64,000 bases of DNA from Steinernema hermaphroditum (GCA_030435675.1 CM059625.1:2046001-2110000), one strand, 5' to 3'. Numbered from the stretch's first letter, positions 10,815 through 23,409 are shown. Program-made: numbers and translations. Notes: generated by a model from the sequence alone, not told the origin.

Positions 10815-11198
10815 ATGTCTGGACGTGGTAAAGGCGGAAAAGCCAAGACCTCTGGCAAGTCGAAGACGCGCTCCTCTCGCGCCGGTCTCCAGTTCCCCGT
10901 CGGTCGTCTTCACCGTATGCTTCGCAAAGGAAACTACGCCGAGCGTGTCGGAGCCGGAGCGCCCGTCTACCTGGCCGCCGTGCTCGAGTACCTCGCCGCC
11001 GAAGTGCTTGAGTTGGCTGGAAACGCCGCTCGCGACAACAAGAAGACCCGCATCAACCCTCGCCATCTGCAGCTCGCCGTCCGCAACGACGAAGAACTGA
11101 ACAAGCTCCTCTCCGGAGTGACCATCGCTCAGGGTGGTGTCCTCCCCAACATCCAGGCGTCGCTTCTGCCCAAGAAGACTGGAGAACAATCCGACTAA
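10815..11198 (+). CDS. Histone H2A, copy 2
   Basis: 127 residues, same protein as the other three copies; only silent differences (for example CGTATGCTT versus CGCATGCTC at the RML codons). Stem-loop 46 bp after the stop. Confidence 0.98.
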   Translation: MSGRGKGGKAKTSGKSKTRSSRAGLQFPVGRLHRMLRKGNYAERVGAGAPVYLAAVLEYLAAEVLELAGNAARDNKKTRINPRHLQLAVRNDEELNKLLSGVTIAQGGVLPNIQASLLPKKTGEQSD

Positions 11199-11244
11199 GT
11201 CTTCGCCCCTTTGCGATGAGTTGATCCTCTCCTTCCATCCCAAC

Positions 11245-11260
11245 GGCCCTCCTTAGGGCC
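11245..11260 (+). terminator. Histone mRNA 3' stem-loop, H2A copy 2
   Basis: GGCCCTCCTTAGGGCC, CCTT loop. The flank after it is shared with 1895-1997. Confidence 0.95.
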
Positions 11261-11587
11261 ACAAACTTTAAATGAAACTTTCCCTAGTCGTAGCGTCTTA
11301 CCGAATAATAATTGAATAATTCAAAAAAATAGATAGTGTTACATGTACGTGGTATAAATCAGCACAACATACAGCAGAACGTTTACGTAAATAATGCGTA
11401 TGTACAACGCAGAGAAGTGGGAAAGAAGTGTTAGTAACTCAAATAAATGCTGGACCGTATATGAAAGTGACAAAGCAATGAGATGCTTTCGAGAGATATC
11501 AGCAGACGCTGAACGAAAATGCAAGAAAAGATTGGGGAACAGTGACGATGCTTAGGCGTGCAATGAACACACACACAATGAGCACAA

Positions 11588-12830
11588 TTAACTGGTAATC
11601 CGGCACTTGCCAAGATCGAGCTCAGCGCGAATCCAGGCGACAGCCGTCAATCCCCAACTGGTGACTTCGTTTAGAGGAGTCGTGGGCATTAGAGGATCGC
11701 ACACATAGTCGAGGGCCTTCTTAAAGCCTAAAACTAGGATTTGAATAATAATAAAGGGTCAACATTTTTTACGCTTCTCGAGTTGATCCATGTGAAGTCC
11801 GACCCATCTCCAGATTTCCAGAGACGTCCACAACATCATAAACAAATTCAGCTGCTGCGCTTCGAAGAGGTAGAGCTCGCAGTAAGACTCAGAGTTAACC
11901 TCATCAGTCTTCCCTCTCGTTGGAGAGTCCTTCGCATTCACAACCGCTTCGATTGCCTCATCGGACGGCCGCAAGAGCATTACCTTCTTGATCAGTTGCA
12001 TGCGGATCTCGTGGCCGTTATTGAGCGAGTGATACATCAAAGCGAAGAGACAGCTCTCGGTGAGGCGCAGGACGAGGTAGGCGCGCATGGCGAAGTGCTT
12101 CTCCGGCAGCTTCTGGAACAGCTTCGCTTCTTTGATGAGGGCTCTAAAATTTACTTTGAATCCATTTTACATCAAGATTCATTAATATTCGACTTTTTTG
12201 TTGTCTGTGGTAGGTAAAGAAAATAACTTACTTGCATTCCTTCTGAGCCTCCCAGATTTGATAAAATCTTCCCTCTTCGTCCGACTCGTCAACGAAATAG
12301 GCCGACTGAGCGAGTGTGAACATCGCCTCCATTTTTACCAGAAGCCCCTTGAACTTGTTCTTTCGACTGGCTCCCTTCGCCGCAAGCTTCTTCGCCTTCT
12401 CGACGAACTTCGCTACCGCCTCTTTCTCGTTGTCCGGAATGGTCGTCTTGAAGACCACCGGCTCCTCGGGCATGATCTCCCAACAACAGCAATAATCAGG
12501 TACTACCTCTGGTGTAGTCTCCCGTTGCTGTTGAGATGATTGACGCGGCTGAGAACGCTCTACCGGTGGCGTCACTTTGAGAATTGGTTTGAGGATCGCT
12601 TTTTGTTTCGGCTTGGCAATGGCGTCCTTACCCTTGACCATCGGTGGCATTTCAGCTGAAGAGTGCTTGGATTTCTTCGTCTTCGATGGAATTGTAGCTT
12701 CAATATACTTGAGCTTCTTCGTTTTTGGCAGCACAATCGGTTCAGCGAACTTGACCGTCTTTTTCCTAGGGAGCATCACAGTTTCGGCGCATTTGATCTT
12801 CTTCGTTTTTGTCATCGTTGCAGACGGCAT
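11588..12830 (-). CDS. Lysine-rich nematode protein, unknown function
   Basis: Three exons (12232-12830, 11773-12143, 11588-11727) give 369 residues in frame. The N-terminal ~100 residues are basic and low-complexity, with repeated KTKK-type blocks, each beside a short Pro- or Ile-containing spacer. They are followed by a Q/T-rich hinge and a helical C-terminal region with KALIKEAKLFQKL, a hydrophobic ESCLFALMYHSL segment and FMMLWTSLEIWRWV. The last intron is 45 bases; without that splice the protein would stop at a TGA at 11759-11761 after RKKC. An ATTTGCAG acceptor 23 bases before the ATG suggests trans-splicing. I do not recognise a family. The basic tail would fit nucleic-acid or chromatin contact (inference only). 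Confidence 0.8.
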
Positions 12831-15800
12831 GATTGGGAAGAAGTTTGAGATTCTGCAAATTATCACAATTATATACAAGAGATGTTATGAAATGGCACGT
12901 GTAGGGCTGTCCAAATCTATGGATTGTTGGAGTCGTTAAACATAACTTCTGAGGACTAACCAACGACGATTTACATATCACACTTTTCCATTCCGAAAAG
13001 CAACGTATGAGGAAAAGCGCTAATTGGGGCAAATGAGGAGAAATGCGACACGCGACAAATATTGTTTTTTTGTTGTTTTCGAATCTCCTGTCGCGCGATA
13101 GTTGAGTGAGTGAGTTGAGGTTCCGCTATGAGCGGCCGCGCTTCTTGTGCGGCGGCGACGATGCTGACAACGCGTGTGAGGCAAAGGGATCGCCTCGTCT
13201 TTATGGAATCGAATTAGATTACACAAGTATACGCAAAAGTAAGAGGATGAGGGACTCACGCGCGGATAGCTGTTTATGGATAAAAGGGGTTTTGCCTAGC
13301 GGACCAACATCGTAATAAAGACCTTTTCTATCGTACTAAAGGAAACAGTGATACCGACGAGAACTCATCGGACCAATAGAGATGATCGGAGCCGTCTAAA
13401 ATGACTCACTTTCGCACTGTTATGCAGAAAAATACTGAATAATTCATAAGGATCTACGGGGTGATTCACGCATGGCCGGATCCGCTCGTCCCATTCTCAC
13501 AAAAGTAACTAACTTTTGCGTCCACATTAGCACAGAAACTCATATCAAATCACCATATCTTATCCATTAAACCATGATTTTTTCGAGTTTCTACAAATCC
13601 TGAGACAGCGACACTACGAATCGTACAAATTGTCACACGGAAAGCTGATAAAAATGGCTCCAAACTGAGGGCACTACAACAAACGTGGCAGGCGCCGATA
13701 TTGAATCTTTGACCGAAAGAAAAAGAACGGCACCTCCCGCGCTCGTTTGGAGTTGTCAACAGCGTCAGACAAGCAATAAATTTTGGCAAACATGATGATA
13801 TTTATGATCCCAAAGGGCCACAGCAGCTAAGAACCGAAAAAAAAACAACATAAACTGCATGATAACAGGGCGCCGTCTACGGACGTTATCAGCTGCGGCT
13901 AGTGGAACAGTTTGTGCTTTCGATTGATCGTCTGACCAAAAAATATGTGCATATCATGGTCTAAAAATTGCGCCTCGGAGCCTTTCTTATTTCGACACCG
14001 TCAAATAATACTAAGAGCACATGTGTACGCTACTAATAACATCATCCATCTTTCGAAAAGGCAGATAATAAAAGGCATCATAGGAGGAGGCACATCAGTC
14101 AGCGCATACTATCAAATGAAAGATTCATTTTCTAATGTGATTCTCTGCTACACCTTAGATGAGACATAATATAGAAGGGTGAAAGACGCGCCCCATTGAA
14201 ACATCATTGAAATAAAGAACCTAAATCTTCACCACTTAAGGTTTCAATCGATTTTTCAAAAGCGCGTCCAGCAAATGCAGATAACCGCCGGTGAGAGGGA
14301 CATCGGCCATTCAAACAAGGAGCCCACCGAGCAAAGATCGCCGAATGCAGCGTCGTCCAGTGAACGCGCAAAAATCATGAAAGCCGACCGTCGTGGACAT
14401 AGTTGCCCGGTGCTTTAGCGGCAAGGCGCCCGGCAAACGGCGCCAATGGGACGTTAAAGCAGCGTACGCGCCTCCGCCGCGCACTGCATATCACTTAGAG
14501 CTCGATTGCCGCCCAAGCGCTAATTGAGAAGCAATGATGGGACTAAATTACAGGCACAGACACGTCTGACGGAAACCGTCACCGTCACCGCATACTTGGT
14601 ATGTTGTGGCGAGCGGACGCGTCGAGACGTTGTCGCGCTATCGCCATATGCAAAGCGCGCCTCTACCTCCAGGAAAAGGGCACGCAGACAGAAATGATAA
14701 ACAAAGAAAGCTGGCTACAAAGGTGCCGCGCGACTTGCCAAAAGATGGCCGCCGCTTGAATCAAAGGAACTGAGGCAGACGAATCAGATACGTTCGATAA
14801 GACGCTAGTTTTTATGGCCATCTTCAACCTGCACTTATAAGCAATACAGTGCACATTCTTTTCCGCCTCCAAAGTCCTTCACAATAAAAGAAAACATCCA
14901 TTTTAGAGCATCAATATTTGGCGACGTACTTAGCAAGGACTTTTGCGCCGCACGATGCGTCGGTAGGGTTATGAGAAGTGAGATGCTGTTGACAAAGGAA
15001 GACCAAAGGCGATAAAGGTAAAGATTCCGGCGACAGCCCGTGTGCCTAATACGTACGCCGTCTCAATCGTAAACGCCATCCCATATGCACCAACTTCGAC
15101 CGTTCTCCGATGTCAATACCAATGCCGGCCTCTTAGGCCCCATTCCTGCTGCAAAGTTCTACCATACCTCTTTTAAGGACATACAAACACAATACAAACT
15201 TTTCATCAAAATTTCAATCAATTTCTAAATTTCCTTTTCTGAATATAGGTTAGCTGGAGCAACGCAATTGAGTACGGAAATTCTAGATCTCATTGCTCTT
15301 GCACGACAACTTCATTTTGATTTCTGACGAAAGCAAATTCTTGTTGTGCTCCTTAACATCGGCGTCGCCATGCACCTCTTTGGAACTCCCACTTACAATT
15401 ACTTATATTTAGGGCTTGCGAGTTGAAAATGTCGGTTTTTTTCTATTGACGTCTACTTTCGAACTGTCTACTTTCATTGAAGAATCGGTGAATCGGTTCT
15501 TCACTCATTCGCGTCCGTGTTTTGAGTTAGTTCGCGTCATGGCCACCGCGTCAAACTGCCACATGGATATAGCGAAATGCGCAGTGATGCACAGGTTACC
15601 AAAAGTGCTAATTGTGTGATCCTGAAGAAGCCAGCTGAACAAGCTGCGGGAAAGGCAAACGATGCCGCGATGGTGGCGAAAAGACTGACCACAGCCACAA
15701 CGTCCAACAATTTTGATGGAGCTTGTATTGGAGTTCCGTTTAGTGTTCTTCCTCCTTTCTTCTTGGTCTAGGCGATAGCCTCTCGTCGGACTTGCATCCC

Positions 15801-16084
15801 GTCGGAGTCCTCCTTTGCCCTAGGATCACAGACATGCGGCATATGAGGAAACAGACGAGGTTGTGTCACAAATTTATTGCATCTTTACAGCGTTACCGTA
15901 ACCACGAAAATGCGACACCGACGTGTTGCTGCTGTTCGATTCCTTCACAATTGATCATTCGACGGCGTTCAGTGCCAAGCGAATTTAAACATCCGGAAAA
16001 GTATGGCCACGGTAGTTGTTCGATATGGAGAGATGGGTCGTACCGCCTAAAAGGTGCCGTTTTTATGAAGTAGTTAACGCTTCA
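12831..16084. other. 3.2-kb intergenic region, no gene supported
   Basis: Mixed composition with a GC-richer stretch at about 14240-14660. The longest frames (for example 15792-16073 plus) lack domains, signal peptides or splice partners. Confidence 0.45.
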
Positions 16085-18209
16085 TCACCATATCGTAGCA
16101 TCTCCGCTTCGACACCTAAAGCGCTCCCCTTCGTCAATACCAATCAACACGGCGTAGTCGTATAGAAGCGTCTGCGAAGGTGTGCCCGGATGATCGGAGT
16201 AGTTCATAACAAGTTGCGTGGACACGATAATCATGACCTTCTTTGATATAGGAATTCGCGTTTGCCATGGTCCAGCGGATACTCGTTGGAACGTCCAGCC
16301 GATCCCCCGATTCTCCCAGATCGGTTTGCACACAAGCTGTTGATCGTTCTTGGACGGTTTGAGCAGAGAGCGTATTATGTGTGAATCCCGATTGACATCG
16401 ACGCATATCTAATCACCTGGTTGAAATCAATCGTCATCGAACTGACCTGGTCAAGTTCTGGAGGTATCTGATTGATTCCGATCACGTGAACAGAGCTGAT
16501 TAGAATTACGTTGGCTGAGAGAATTAGAACTACGCCAACGAGGGAACAGACGAATATGGCGTAATGAAAAAATACAGAAAAATATCGGACGCATGATTTT
16601 GCACATCGATGGCGACTGTAGAAACTTCCTGTTCGACAAGTATAGTGCACACAGCAGGGAATGCAGAAAGTAGCCAAATAGAAGACGTATCCAATGGTGG
16701 CTATGAAGCCGAAGGCGAGCGCTTTCACGATCGTTTTGATCCATGATAGTCCCTGAGATATAGTCGAATTTATAAAATACTGCAAGAAGAGGGACACTTA
16801 TTCACACCAGTGTTTCTACACAGAAAATGGTCCACTTCCTGGGCGTTAAAACACGCCTCAATCAATTAGTCAGTGAGACGAAATTTTGATAAAATGCTAA
16901 CCTAATTTCTACTCGAAACACTGTTCTCAAAATTTGGAATTCTCTACAAACAGGAAACCTACTTTCACAAGAACGCATCCGCAGCAAATACCACAAATAT
17001 TTCGTGAGATCTCCGGAAGGCGGCACTCTGACGGACATAAATCCGATTTCAGATAAGTCACGTATCTGTCGGTCCGGACTGTTTGATGTTCACAGCGGTA
17101 CAAGCAATGCCTTGCCCAGCGGAATGGCCACGTTTCGTCGAACTCTGACAAACGGCCGCCGTCGCTAAAAAAGCTAATGATGTATTACTATAAACACCAA
17201 CTTTATGGAGCATGATGCTGCAAGGTGGTCCAAAAAAGGCTGATGCTGTTGAATTGCAATCTGTGATCGTTTATCAATCGATGGAAACAGCATTCGCCGA
17301 TAGGAAAAGTAGAGCATAGTAAGCCGCCAGACGACACTGACGATCGTTGAAAGGGACGACATCAACAGGGACCACGGCCAGATCTTAAGTGCTGTTGAAT
17401 ATCAAGAATATGGTTGGATACAGTACCTCTGATCCGGGACAACGACAAGCAGAGATGAGGAAGAAATTCATGAAGGTCATAGGGGCGTCGTGAAGCAACA
17501 TGACGAGAAAAGCAACACGAAAGTTGTTAAATGCCTGTACCCATTCGATGATGGCTTCGGCTATGACAGAGAATCCGCTGGAATTAAAGGTAAGACCAAC
17601 TTTTGGTATTAAATACACAAATAATGCTCGCATATTGAATGTCCTTTAGCTTTGTTAGTATAGATTATTGGAAAGTCGATTTTGATTTGGGGTTGCATCT
17701 TTTTTTTTAACCCAATTTTCTAGATCGTTACATATGCACGACATGTAGGTAACATTTTTTAGTCAGCTTGCCTTTTGCATTGTATATTTATCGAGCACCT
17801 TCTCTACACACTGTAACTGAAATTCATGTGCTTACCTTCGATAAGGAGTTATGCGCATACGACTGATAAACGCATTTTCGACACACAGCACCAAAAGAAG
17901 CGCCGTGAGCATAGATCCGCAAACTACAGTAGTGACCAGTGCTATGACAAGCCATGTTTGAAGTGGGAACGTTGTGACGAATCCGCGAAGCAGACAGTAA
18001 ACATGAATCCAATCACAAATGCAGTTCAACGAGTAGATCAGAAATGAAAAAGCGTACAATGTATGCAGCGTTCGTCCCTTGAGCATCGGATTGCTCGGGG
18101 CGATGTAGGTGGCGAAACCGGATAAATAGAAGGTGTCCAACAGGGCCAGCACATTTCCAGATTTGGCCTTCTGCGTTACAGACGTCGGCACTCTAGCGTT
18201 CACTATCAT
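16085..18209 (-). CDS. Multi-pass membrane protein, unknown family
   Basis: Six exons join in frame to 523 residues: 17836-18209, 17427-17577, 17196-17383, 16963-17164, 16447-16779, 16085-16408. About seven hydrophobic segments are visible, including LHTLYAFSFLIYSL, WLVIALVTTVVCG, FRVAFLVMLLHDAP, GFIATIGYVFYLATFC and FVCSLVGVVLILSANVI. A Cys-rich block (CLYRCEHQ...CPSECRLPE...CGICCGC) lies in exon 4. A GTGTTAG acceptor upstream favours the ATG at 18209 over an in-frame ATG at 18263. The introns between exons 3-4 and 5-6 are only 31 and 38 bases; the exon 3-4 join is the least certain. The LLHDAPMTFMNFFL motif vaguely recalls the TMEM26 and XK-type families, but I would not assign it. Confidence 0.75.
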
Positions 18210-19046
18210 CTTCTTGGCTATTCTATTTTTGACAAAGCGCGCACTAACACACACAACACACAAACACGCAATTCAAAAGAAGCGACAACGAGGGCGGGCA
18301 ACAAAGAAGGACGCCCGATTTCCGGGTTCCTCTAATTGACTGCTCAGACGGCATCGCCTCAAGCCTCATTAATCCATATTACTTTTCGATACTCAAATTG
18401 GGTGACTAGCGAGGTTAGTGATCTCTTCGCAAAACGCTGTAGTAACATATGTGCGTAATTCATTTCGTACAATTTTCCCGCGTTCTTCCTTTAGCTTAGC
18501 ACCATGATCGGCTGAATATAAAAGTGCGAGCTTGTCAAAACATGTCACGCGGTTCTAAAATGCAAAACGACGTCGCTAGCATGTGGTTTACGATAGCCGA
18601 CTTGGTCGATTTTGATTTAACTATATAGCAACGATCGAGGAACTTTAAAAAGGAAATAGATTAATGTCCAGTCCGCGATTTTGTTATTTTGTTTAACTAC
18701 ATCTTTCCTGGTTATTTTTACTTTGCAAGGGATCTGTGATAGCCACCGCAAATTAGCGATCATAGAGCATCAGGTCTTCTTCGCGCCCAAATGCAGCAAA
18801 GGTCAAATGTTAGCGCCAAATTTTCACGCGCAGAGCCGCGTTTTAGAATAGATGCATCGTCTGCTGCCTATAAACAATACCATGATGATCTAACATTCAG
18901 TATACCTGCTGCACAGCGGAGAGACGTCTGATTAAAACTGTACAGTAGTTAGCAAGCGAAATCGAAGAGAAAGTCGTTTATATATTCCGTTTACAAATTT
19001 TTATTAAAGTGTATCAGTGGTTTGGAAGGCTTTATGTATCGTTTGT
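18210..19046. other. Intergenic region, no gene seen
   Basis: No coding signal. The end (from about 18990, TTTTTATTAAAGTG... to the stem-loop) matches the H2B copy 2 3' flank and carries a minus-strand AATAAA. Confidence 0.5.
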
Positions 19047-19160
19047 GGCCCTAAAGAGGGCCGTTGGGTTGGGAGAAGAACAGGCGTTCGCAAGACACAC
19101 AGTCTTGGCGCGATTTTGGGCGCCAAGATTGGGGGCGTTGCGCCCCGATGGTTGCATGAA
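19047..19160 (-). pseudogene. H2B gene relic with coding region deleted
   Basis: An intact H2B-type stem-loop (19047-19062) and 3' UTR (to about 19104) run directly into the centre of an H2A/H2B promoter (TTGGCGCGATTTTGGGCGCC...CCCCGATGGTTGCAT). The entire 123-codon H2B reading frame and its proximal promoter are missing. The join sits at a GGCGC that occurs both at the H2B stop region and in the promoter. The promoter itself breaks off at about 19157, before any H2A sequence. Confidence 0.9.
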
Positions 19161-19516
19161 CGTGTCGGAAAATTAGTCTACAGTGGCTCAATCTTTTCAG
19201 CTAAGATTGTCAGTTCTTTTCTTAGCTTTGCAGAGCAAAAGCGCGTGAAAACGTGGGATATTGATTTGGTGACAAAATCGTGATGTGACATAAGTCGAGC
19301 AGACCATAAAGAAATCGTCCTGTTTTTCGGTCTGCACATTGAGAGTCACAATTGTTTTCATCGTATTGAACTCGAACATCGGCGTCCATAAGCAAATTAT
19401 GTTTTATTTTATTTTAAATTATGTACTTTTTCTGTACCACTTAAGCAGTATTCGACTGACTTCATTGTAGATTATTTATCAAGTTTCACTTATTGTGTGT
19501 GGCCCTAAAGAGGGCC
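19157..19516. repeat. Inverted segmental duplicate of 3061-3415
   Basis: Reverse-complement copy of the H2B copy 1 3' flank, ending at the stem-loop of H2B copy 3. The far breakpoint falls in TGCAT/TGCAA where it meets the truncated promoter of the relic at 19047-19160. Confidence 0.85.
19501..19516 (-). terminator. Histone mRNA 3' stem-loop, H2B copy 3
   Basis: Minus strand GGCCCTCTTTAGGGCC, intact. Confidence 0.95.
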
Positions 19517-19562
19517 GTTGGGTTGGGAGAAGAAGAGGCGTTTGCAAGACACACAGTCCAAT

Positions 19563-19934
19563 TTACTTGGCGCTGGTGTACTTGGTGACGGCCTTGGTTC
19601 CCTCAGAGACGGCGTGCTTGGCGAGTTCACCAGGGAGGATGAGGCGGACGGCGGTCTGGATTTCGCGGGACGAGATCGTCGAGCGCTTGTTGTAGTGGGC
19701 CAGCTTGGAGGCCTCACCGGCGATGCGCTCGAAGACGTCGTTGACGAACGAGTTCATGATGGACATGGCCTTCGACGAAATGCCGGTGTCAGGGTGGACC
19801 TGCTTCAACACACGGTAGACGTAGACCGAGTAGGATTCCCTGCGGGACTTCTTCTTCTTCTTGTCTCCAGTGCGAGTGGCCTTCTGGCTCTTGGCGGCCT
19901 TCTTGGCTCCCTTGGCGGACGGCTTGGGTGGCAT
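19563..19934 (-). CDS. Histone H2B, copy 3
   Basis: 123 residues, with Arg32 in place of Lys (SRRES) as its only difference from copy 4. Its 3' flank shows it is the closest relative of H2B copy 1, but it retains Arg90, so the R90H change in copy 1 came after that duplication or was lost here by conversion. Confidence 0.98.
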   Translation of the reverse strand: MPPKPSAKGAKKAAKSQKATRTGDKKKKKSRRESYSVYVYRVLKQVHPDTGISSKAMSIMNSFVNDVFERIAGEASKLAHYNKRSTISSREIQTAVRLILPGELAKHAVSEGTKAVTKYTSAK

Positions 19935-20133
19935 GGCGAATCGAGAGAGATGAACAACTGAGTTGTGTGCAGGTCACTGCAGTGGGCGCCCTTTTATACC
20001 CACATGGGGGCGCGATTTTGGGCGCCAAGATTGGGGGCGGTGCGCCCCGATGGTCGCATAAAAGCGCACCATCAGCAGGTCAACCTCCATTCAGTCTCTG
20101 TACTGCTCACTCAACTCTTCCCTCGCAATCGCA
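19935..20133. promoter_or_regulatory. Bidirectional H2B/H2A promoter, copy 3
   Basis: 199 bp, same TATA-type boxes and central TTTTGGGCGCCAAG as the other H2A/H2B pairs. Confidence 0.85.
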
Positions 20134-20517
20134 ATGTCTGGACGTGGTAAAGGCGGAAAGGCCAAGACCTCTGGCAAGTCGAAGACGCGCTCCTCTCGCG
20201 CCGGTCTCCAGTTCCCCGTCGGTCGTCTTCACCGCATGCTCCGCAAAGGAAACTACGCCGAGCGTGTCGGAGCTGGAGCGCCCGTCTACCTGGCCGCCGT
20301 GCTCGAGTACCTCGCCGCCGAAGTGCTCGAGTTGGCTGGAAACGCCGCTCGCGACAACAAGAAGACCCGCATCAACCCTCGCCATCTGCAGCTCGCCGTC
20401 CGCAACGACGAAGAACTGAACAAGCTCCTCTCCGGAGTGACCATCGCTCAGGGTGGTGTCCTCCCCAACATCCAGGCGTCGCTTCTGCCCAAGAAGACTG
20501 GAGAACAATCCGACTAA
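20134..20517 (+). CDS. Histone H2A, copy 3
   Basis: 127 residues, identical protein to copies 1, 2 and 4. Divergent from H2B copy 3. Stem-loop 46 bp downstream. Confidence 0.98.
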   Translation: MSGRGKGGKAKTSGKSKTRSSRAGLQFPVGRLHRMLRKGNYAERVGAGAPVYLAAVLEYLAAEVLELAGNAARDNKKTRINPRHLQLAVRNDEELNKLLSGVTIAQGGVLPNIQASLLPKKTGEQSD

Positions 20518-20563
20518 GTCTTCGCCCCTTTGCGATGAGTTGATCCTCTCATTCCATCCCAAC

Positions 20564-20579
20564 GGCCCTCCTTAGGGCC
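20564..20579 (+). terminator. Histone mRNA 3' stem-loop, H2A copy 3
   Basis: GGCCCTCCTTAGGGCC, CCTT loop. Homology to other H2A flanks ends within about 20 bp (AACTTTAAATGAAAC). Confidence 0.95.
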
Positions 20580-22133
20580 ACAAACTTTAAATGAAACTGC
20601 TTATGTAAAGGCGTTGTTTGTATACTACTGGAGAGTGTGTTTGGGGCCATTAAGATCATAATCAGTTACCTCCATGAACAGTCCGTGCAGATTGCGTTAC
20701 CGTCTCCGTTCTAGCCTCATCGACAGGGTTCTAAAACATAGCACATCAAATTATGGCCCTCGGAGTGTCGAGATATAAACCAGGTCCATACATGCAGTTT
20801 AACTTTGAGTTCATCTGTCGAATCAACGGCATTTGACCGTGCAAGACACCTATTATGGCACAAAGAGCAAATCTCATACCGTAGTGGCTGATCTACAGTC
20901 ATCATGCAGGCGTGAAAACAAAGATGCGATCAGCATTCGCCGGTTTCTGAGTGGTGAAGCCGACGATTTCGATTGAGGCGTAGCGCATCGAACGAGGAAA
21001 TCCAATCATTGGCGCAGACATCCGACTTTCCGGGCATCTTTGGCAGCTTCTTTTGATCAGTGCTTCTTTTGGCGATAACTGAGGCCACAAATGAAAGACC
21101 ATGTGTAGTGTAAGGTCCCCAGTAATTCTCAAGTATAATCGAGTTGATTTTTATGCAATGCGTTTGATGTTACCAGACATTGTAAAGAGGTGGCTAGCAA
21201 ATTTGATTATACATGGCAAGAACAGTCCGCACCCAGTCCTGTCGTTAATTCGCGAAGTCTGCTTGGGCACGTTTATGGTTGACTAGTTGATATTGAAGCT
21301 GTTATTCATTGGCTTCCCTTCCTGAAGAACCATGTTCGTCGTTATGTCGCTACTGTCGAATATGATAGCGTGCTTAACGAAATTCAATCGCTGTCAGTCG
21401 CTCCGCACACATCACATTACTCATAAGCTCTTAATGAGGAGCACGGAGGCGTGATGAGGAAGCGAAAGAGAGAGTCGCTAGGATGGGTGACACGTTCCGA
21501 CGAAAGCGGCAAAAACGCGTTGGCCACGGATGTCATCGAGAGCTGCTTATTGAGTTTTTTTGTTGCGCGTTAGTGAGTCGTCGGTAATTGACGCACGAGC
21601 CGTTGACGGAAGAGGTGAGATTTATTCTACTCATGAAGCATGTAATCGTCAGCCTATAAAAGGCGAGCTCGGCGTTGGAGCGCTTATTCTCCTCTGGAGA
21701 CACGGCCGATGGCTGACCCAGTGCGCACGCACATCAGCTGCCCAGTGCGCAGGATGGTTAGCAGCTTAACTTGGGTTGCCGAGGAAACGATTTGTTAGGT
21801 GATGGACCCGCTTCCCGTGCTGGCGCCTCATTCTCCATATAAGCGTCGGTCCTTGCCGGTTGGCCAGGTGGAATTTCTGTTCTCACTTAGGTGACGCTCA
21901 CTATTGGCGTTATTGGCTGACGGTCGCTGAATTTATTAGATCTGGATCGCTGTCACTTTTGCTGCAGTATTTCAACAACCAAGGAAGTCGGTTTCTACAC
22001 CTGACAGATTTCTTTGAATTTCACGATTTTTCATTAAATTCCGTTCTATATTAACGATGTAATAAGCGAAGTGTTGCTTTTGTCAACGAGAAAAGGTGCC
22101 CAGAATTGCAGCTCTAACAACAGATAGTTTCAG
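20580..22133. other. Intergenic region with one weak exon candidate
   Basis: Mostly featureless. A minus-strand stretch at about 20902-21132 reads SMRYASIEIVGFTTQKP..., and another at 20717-20905 reads VWTWFISRHSEGHNLMCYVLE, which faintly recalls a PTB-domain strand pair. Neither can be tied to a start or splice partner, so no gene is called. Confidence 0.35.
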
Positions 22134-23245
22134 ATGCCAGTTACAACCCGCGCCAAGCGGCGTTTCGAGGAGGCCTTCGGGGACGTCCCTGGCGATTTTG
22201 CTAACCTCACCAATAACATTATATGGGACCTCATAAAGCAAGAAAAACCTGAAGATGATCGAAAGGAAACATTCCACTTGGCGGAATTGATGAAGCTCCA
22301 TGGCCCTTGGAAGGAAACTCTTAATGCATACAGGTAAGCATGACGATGTTCTGAAAAACGTATAACGGGATATTCAGCGAATCGCACAAGTACCGAACTG
22401 TGAACTTGCCCACAGACTCGAACGTTACGAATCGACGACGCAAGAAGCCGGACGACCGCTTTATTTCAAAGGCAAAAATCTGGCTCCCGACTCCAATTTA
22501 CAGAGGCCAGCCGCGATCGTTGGAGGAGATGAGACGACTGCAGGTTCACGAAGAGCGACTGGTTCCGCTCGCTCCAAAGATGTTCGGAAGTATCAGCTTC
22601 CAGGCCTACGAGAATAAGCTACCCAAAGCGTTTATGGATAAACTGGGCAACAGGTTTGATTATGTTGCCTGGGAGGACGAGACACAGATGCCGATGGAGG
22701 AGCGTGACTTCTTTAAACGTCAACTAAGATCGAAGTACCTTCGCGGGTTTCTCGTCGAGAAGCTCGGTCCAACAGATGACTTTCTGGAGCCGCTCAAGGA
22801 ATTCGTTCGAATGCCTCATTTCGAGCGACTCGACTTCATTATCACATCGTTGCCACTCGAAGTTTTCGACGCGGCCTATGACCACTGGAAGACGAAGACG
22901 TTCTTCGAAGTCAGTCAGCAAAGAATCGCATCGTATTGCGACTATCCTTCTGAGCACATTCTCGACCGTTTCTTCCCAGGCCACGACGTAGACATGCCGG
23001 CGCTACGTGCGAAAGCACGCTACTTTGTGCCATCCTTTATAGGCTCCCACACGATGCGCGAGACGTGCAAGCCGATCGCAGTGATCAAGCAGGCAAAGCA
23101 TCCGCTGGTTCCGGAATGGGTCATGGTGCTCCGCTTGGACGAATTCTTCCTGGGACATTCGAGATCGACCGATCGTTTTGTGGCTTCTGAAAGAGCAGTG
23201 ATGATGTCTATGACGTTCAGACATGAACAACCTGAGTGGCTTTGA
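22134..23245 (+). CDS. Divergent F-box-like nematode protein
   Basis: Two exons (22134-22333, 22378-23245; 44-base intron) give 355 residues. A TTTCAG acceptor directly abuts the ATG. The N-terminal LTNNIIWDLIKQ...DDRKETFHLAELMKLHGPWKE spacing resembles a degenerate F-box. The long C-terminal region (FERLDFIITSLPLEVFDAAYDHW...) resembles the F-box-associated regions of expanded nematode F-box families. That assignment is by feel, not by a strict motif. If right, it would be an SCF ubiquitin-ligase substrate adaptor. An AATAAA at 23362-23367 ends the transcript 43 bp before the convergent H3 copy 3 stem-loop. Confidence 0.75.
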
Positions 23246-23361
23246 ACATCTTCTGAGAACCATATCCTATTTGTTGTATCTAATTTTATATATTTTGAAC
23301 CTATACTCACCTCATTATTAACCTCTTTACTTATGGAACCTCTTTCCTGACCTGTTCAGAC

Positions 23362-23367
23362 AATAAA
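23362..23367 (+). promoter_or_regulatory. Poly(A) signal of the F-box-like gene
   Basis: AATAAA 117 bp past the stop and close to the convergent histone 3' end. Confidence 0.7.
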
Positions 23368-23409
23368 TCTTGTGCTTGTGAGTAAATGGCAGTTTTATGT
23401 ACAGTATGT

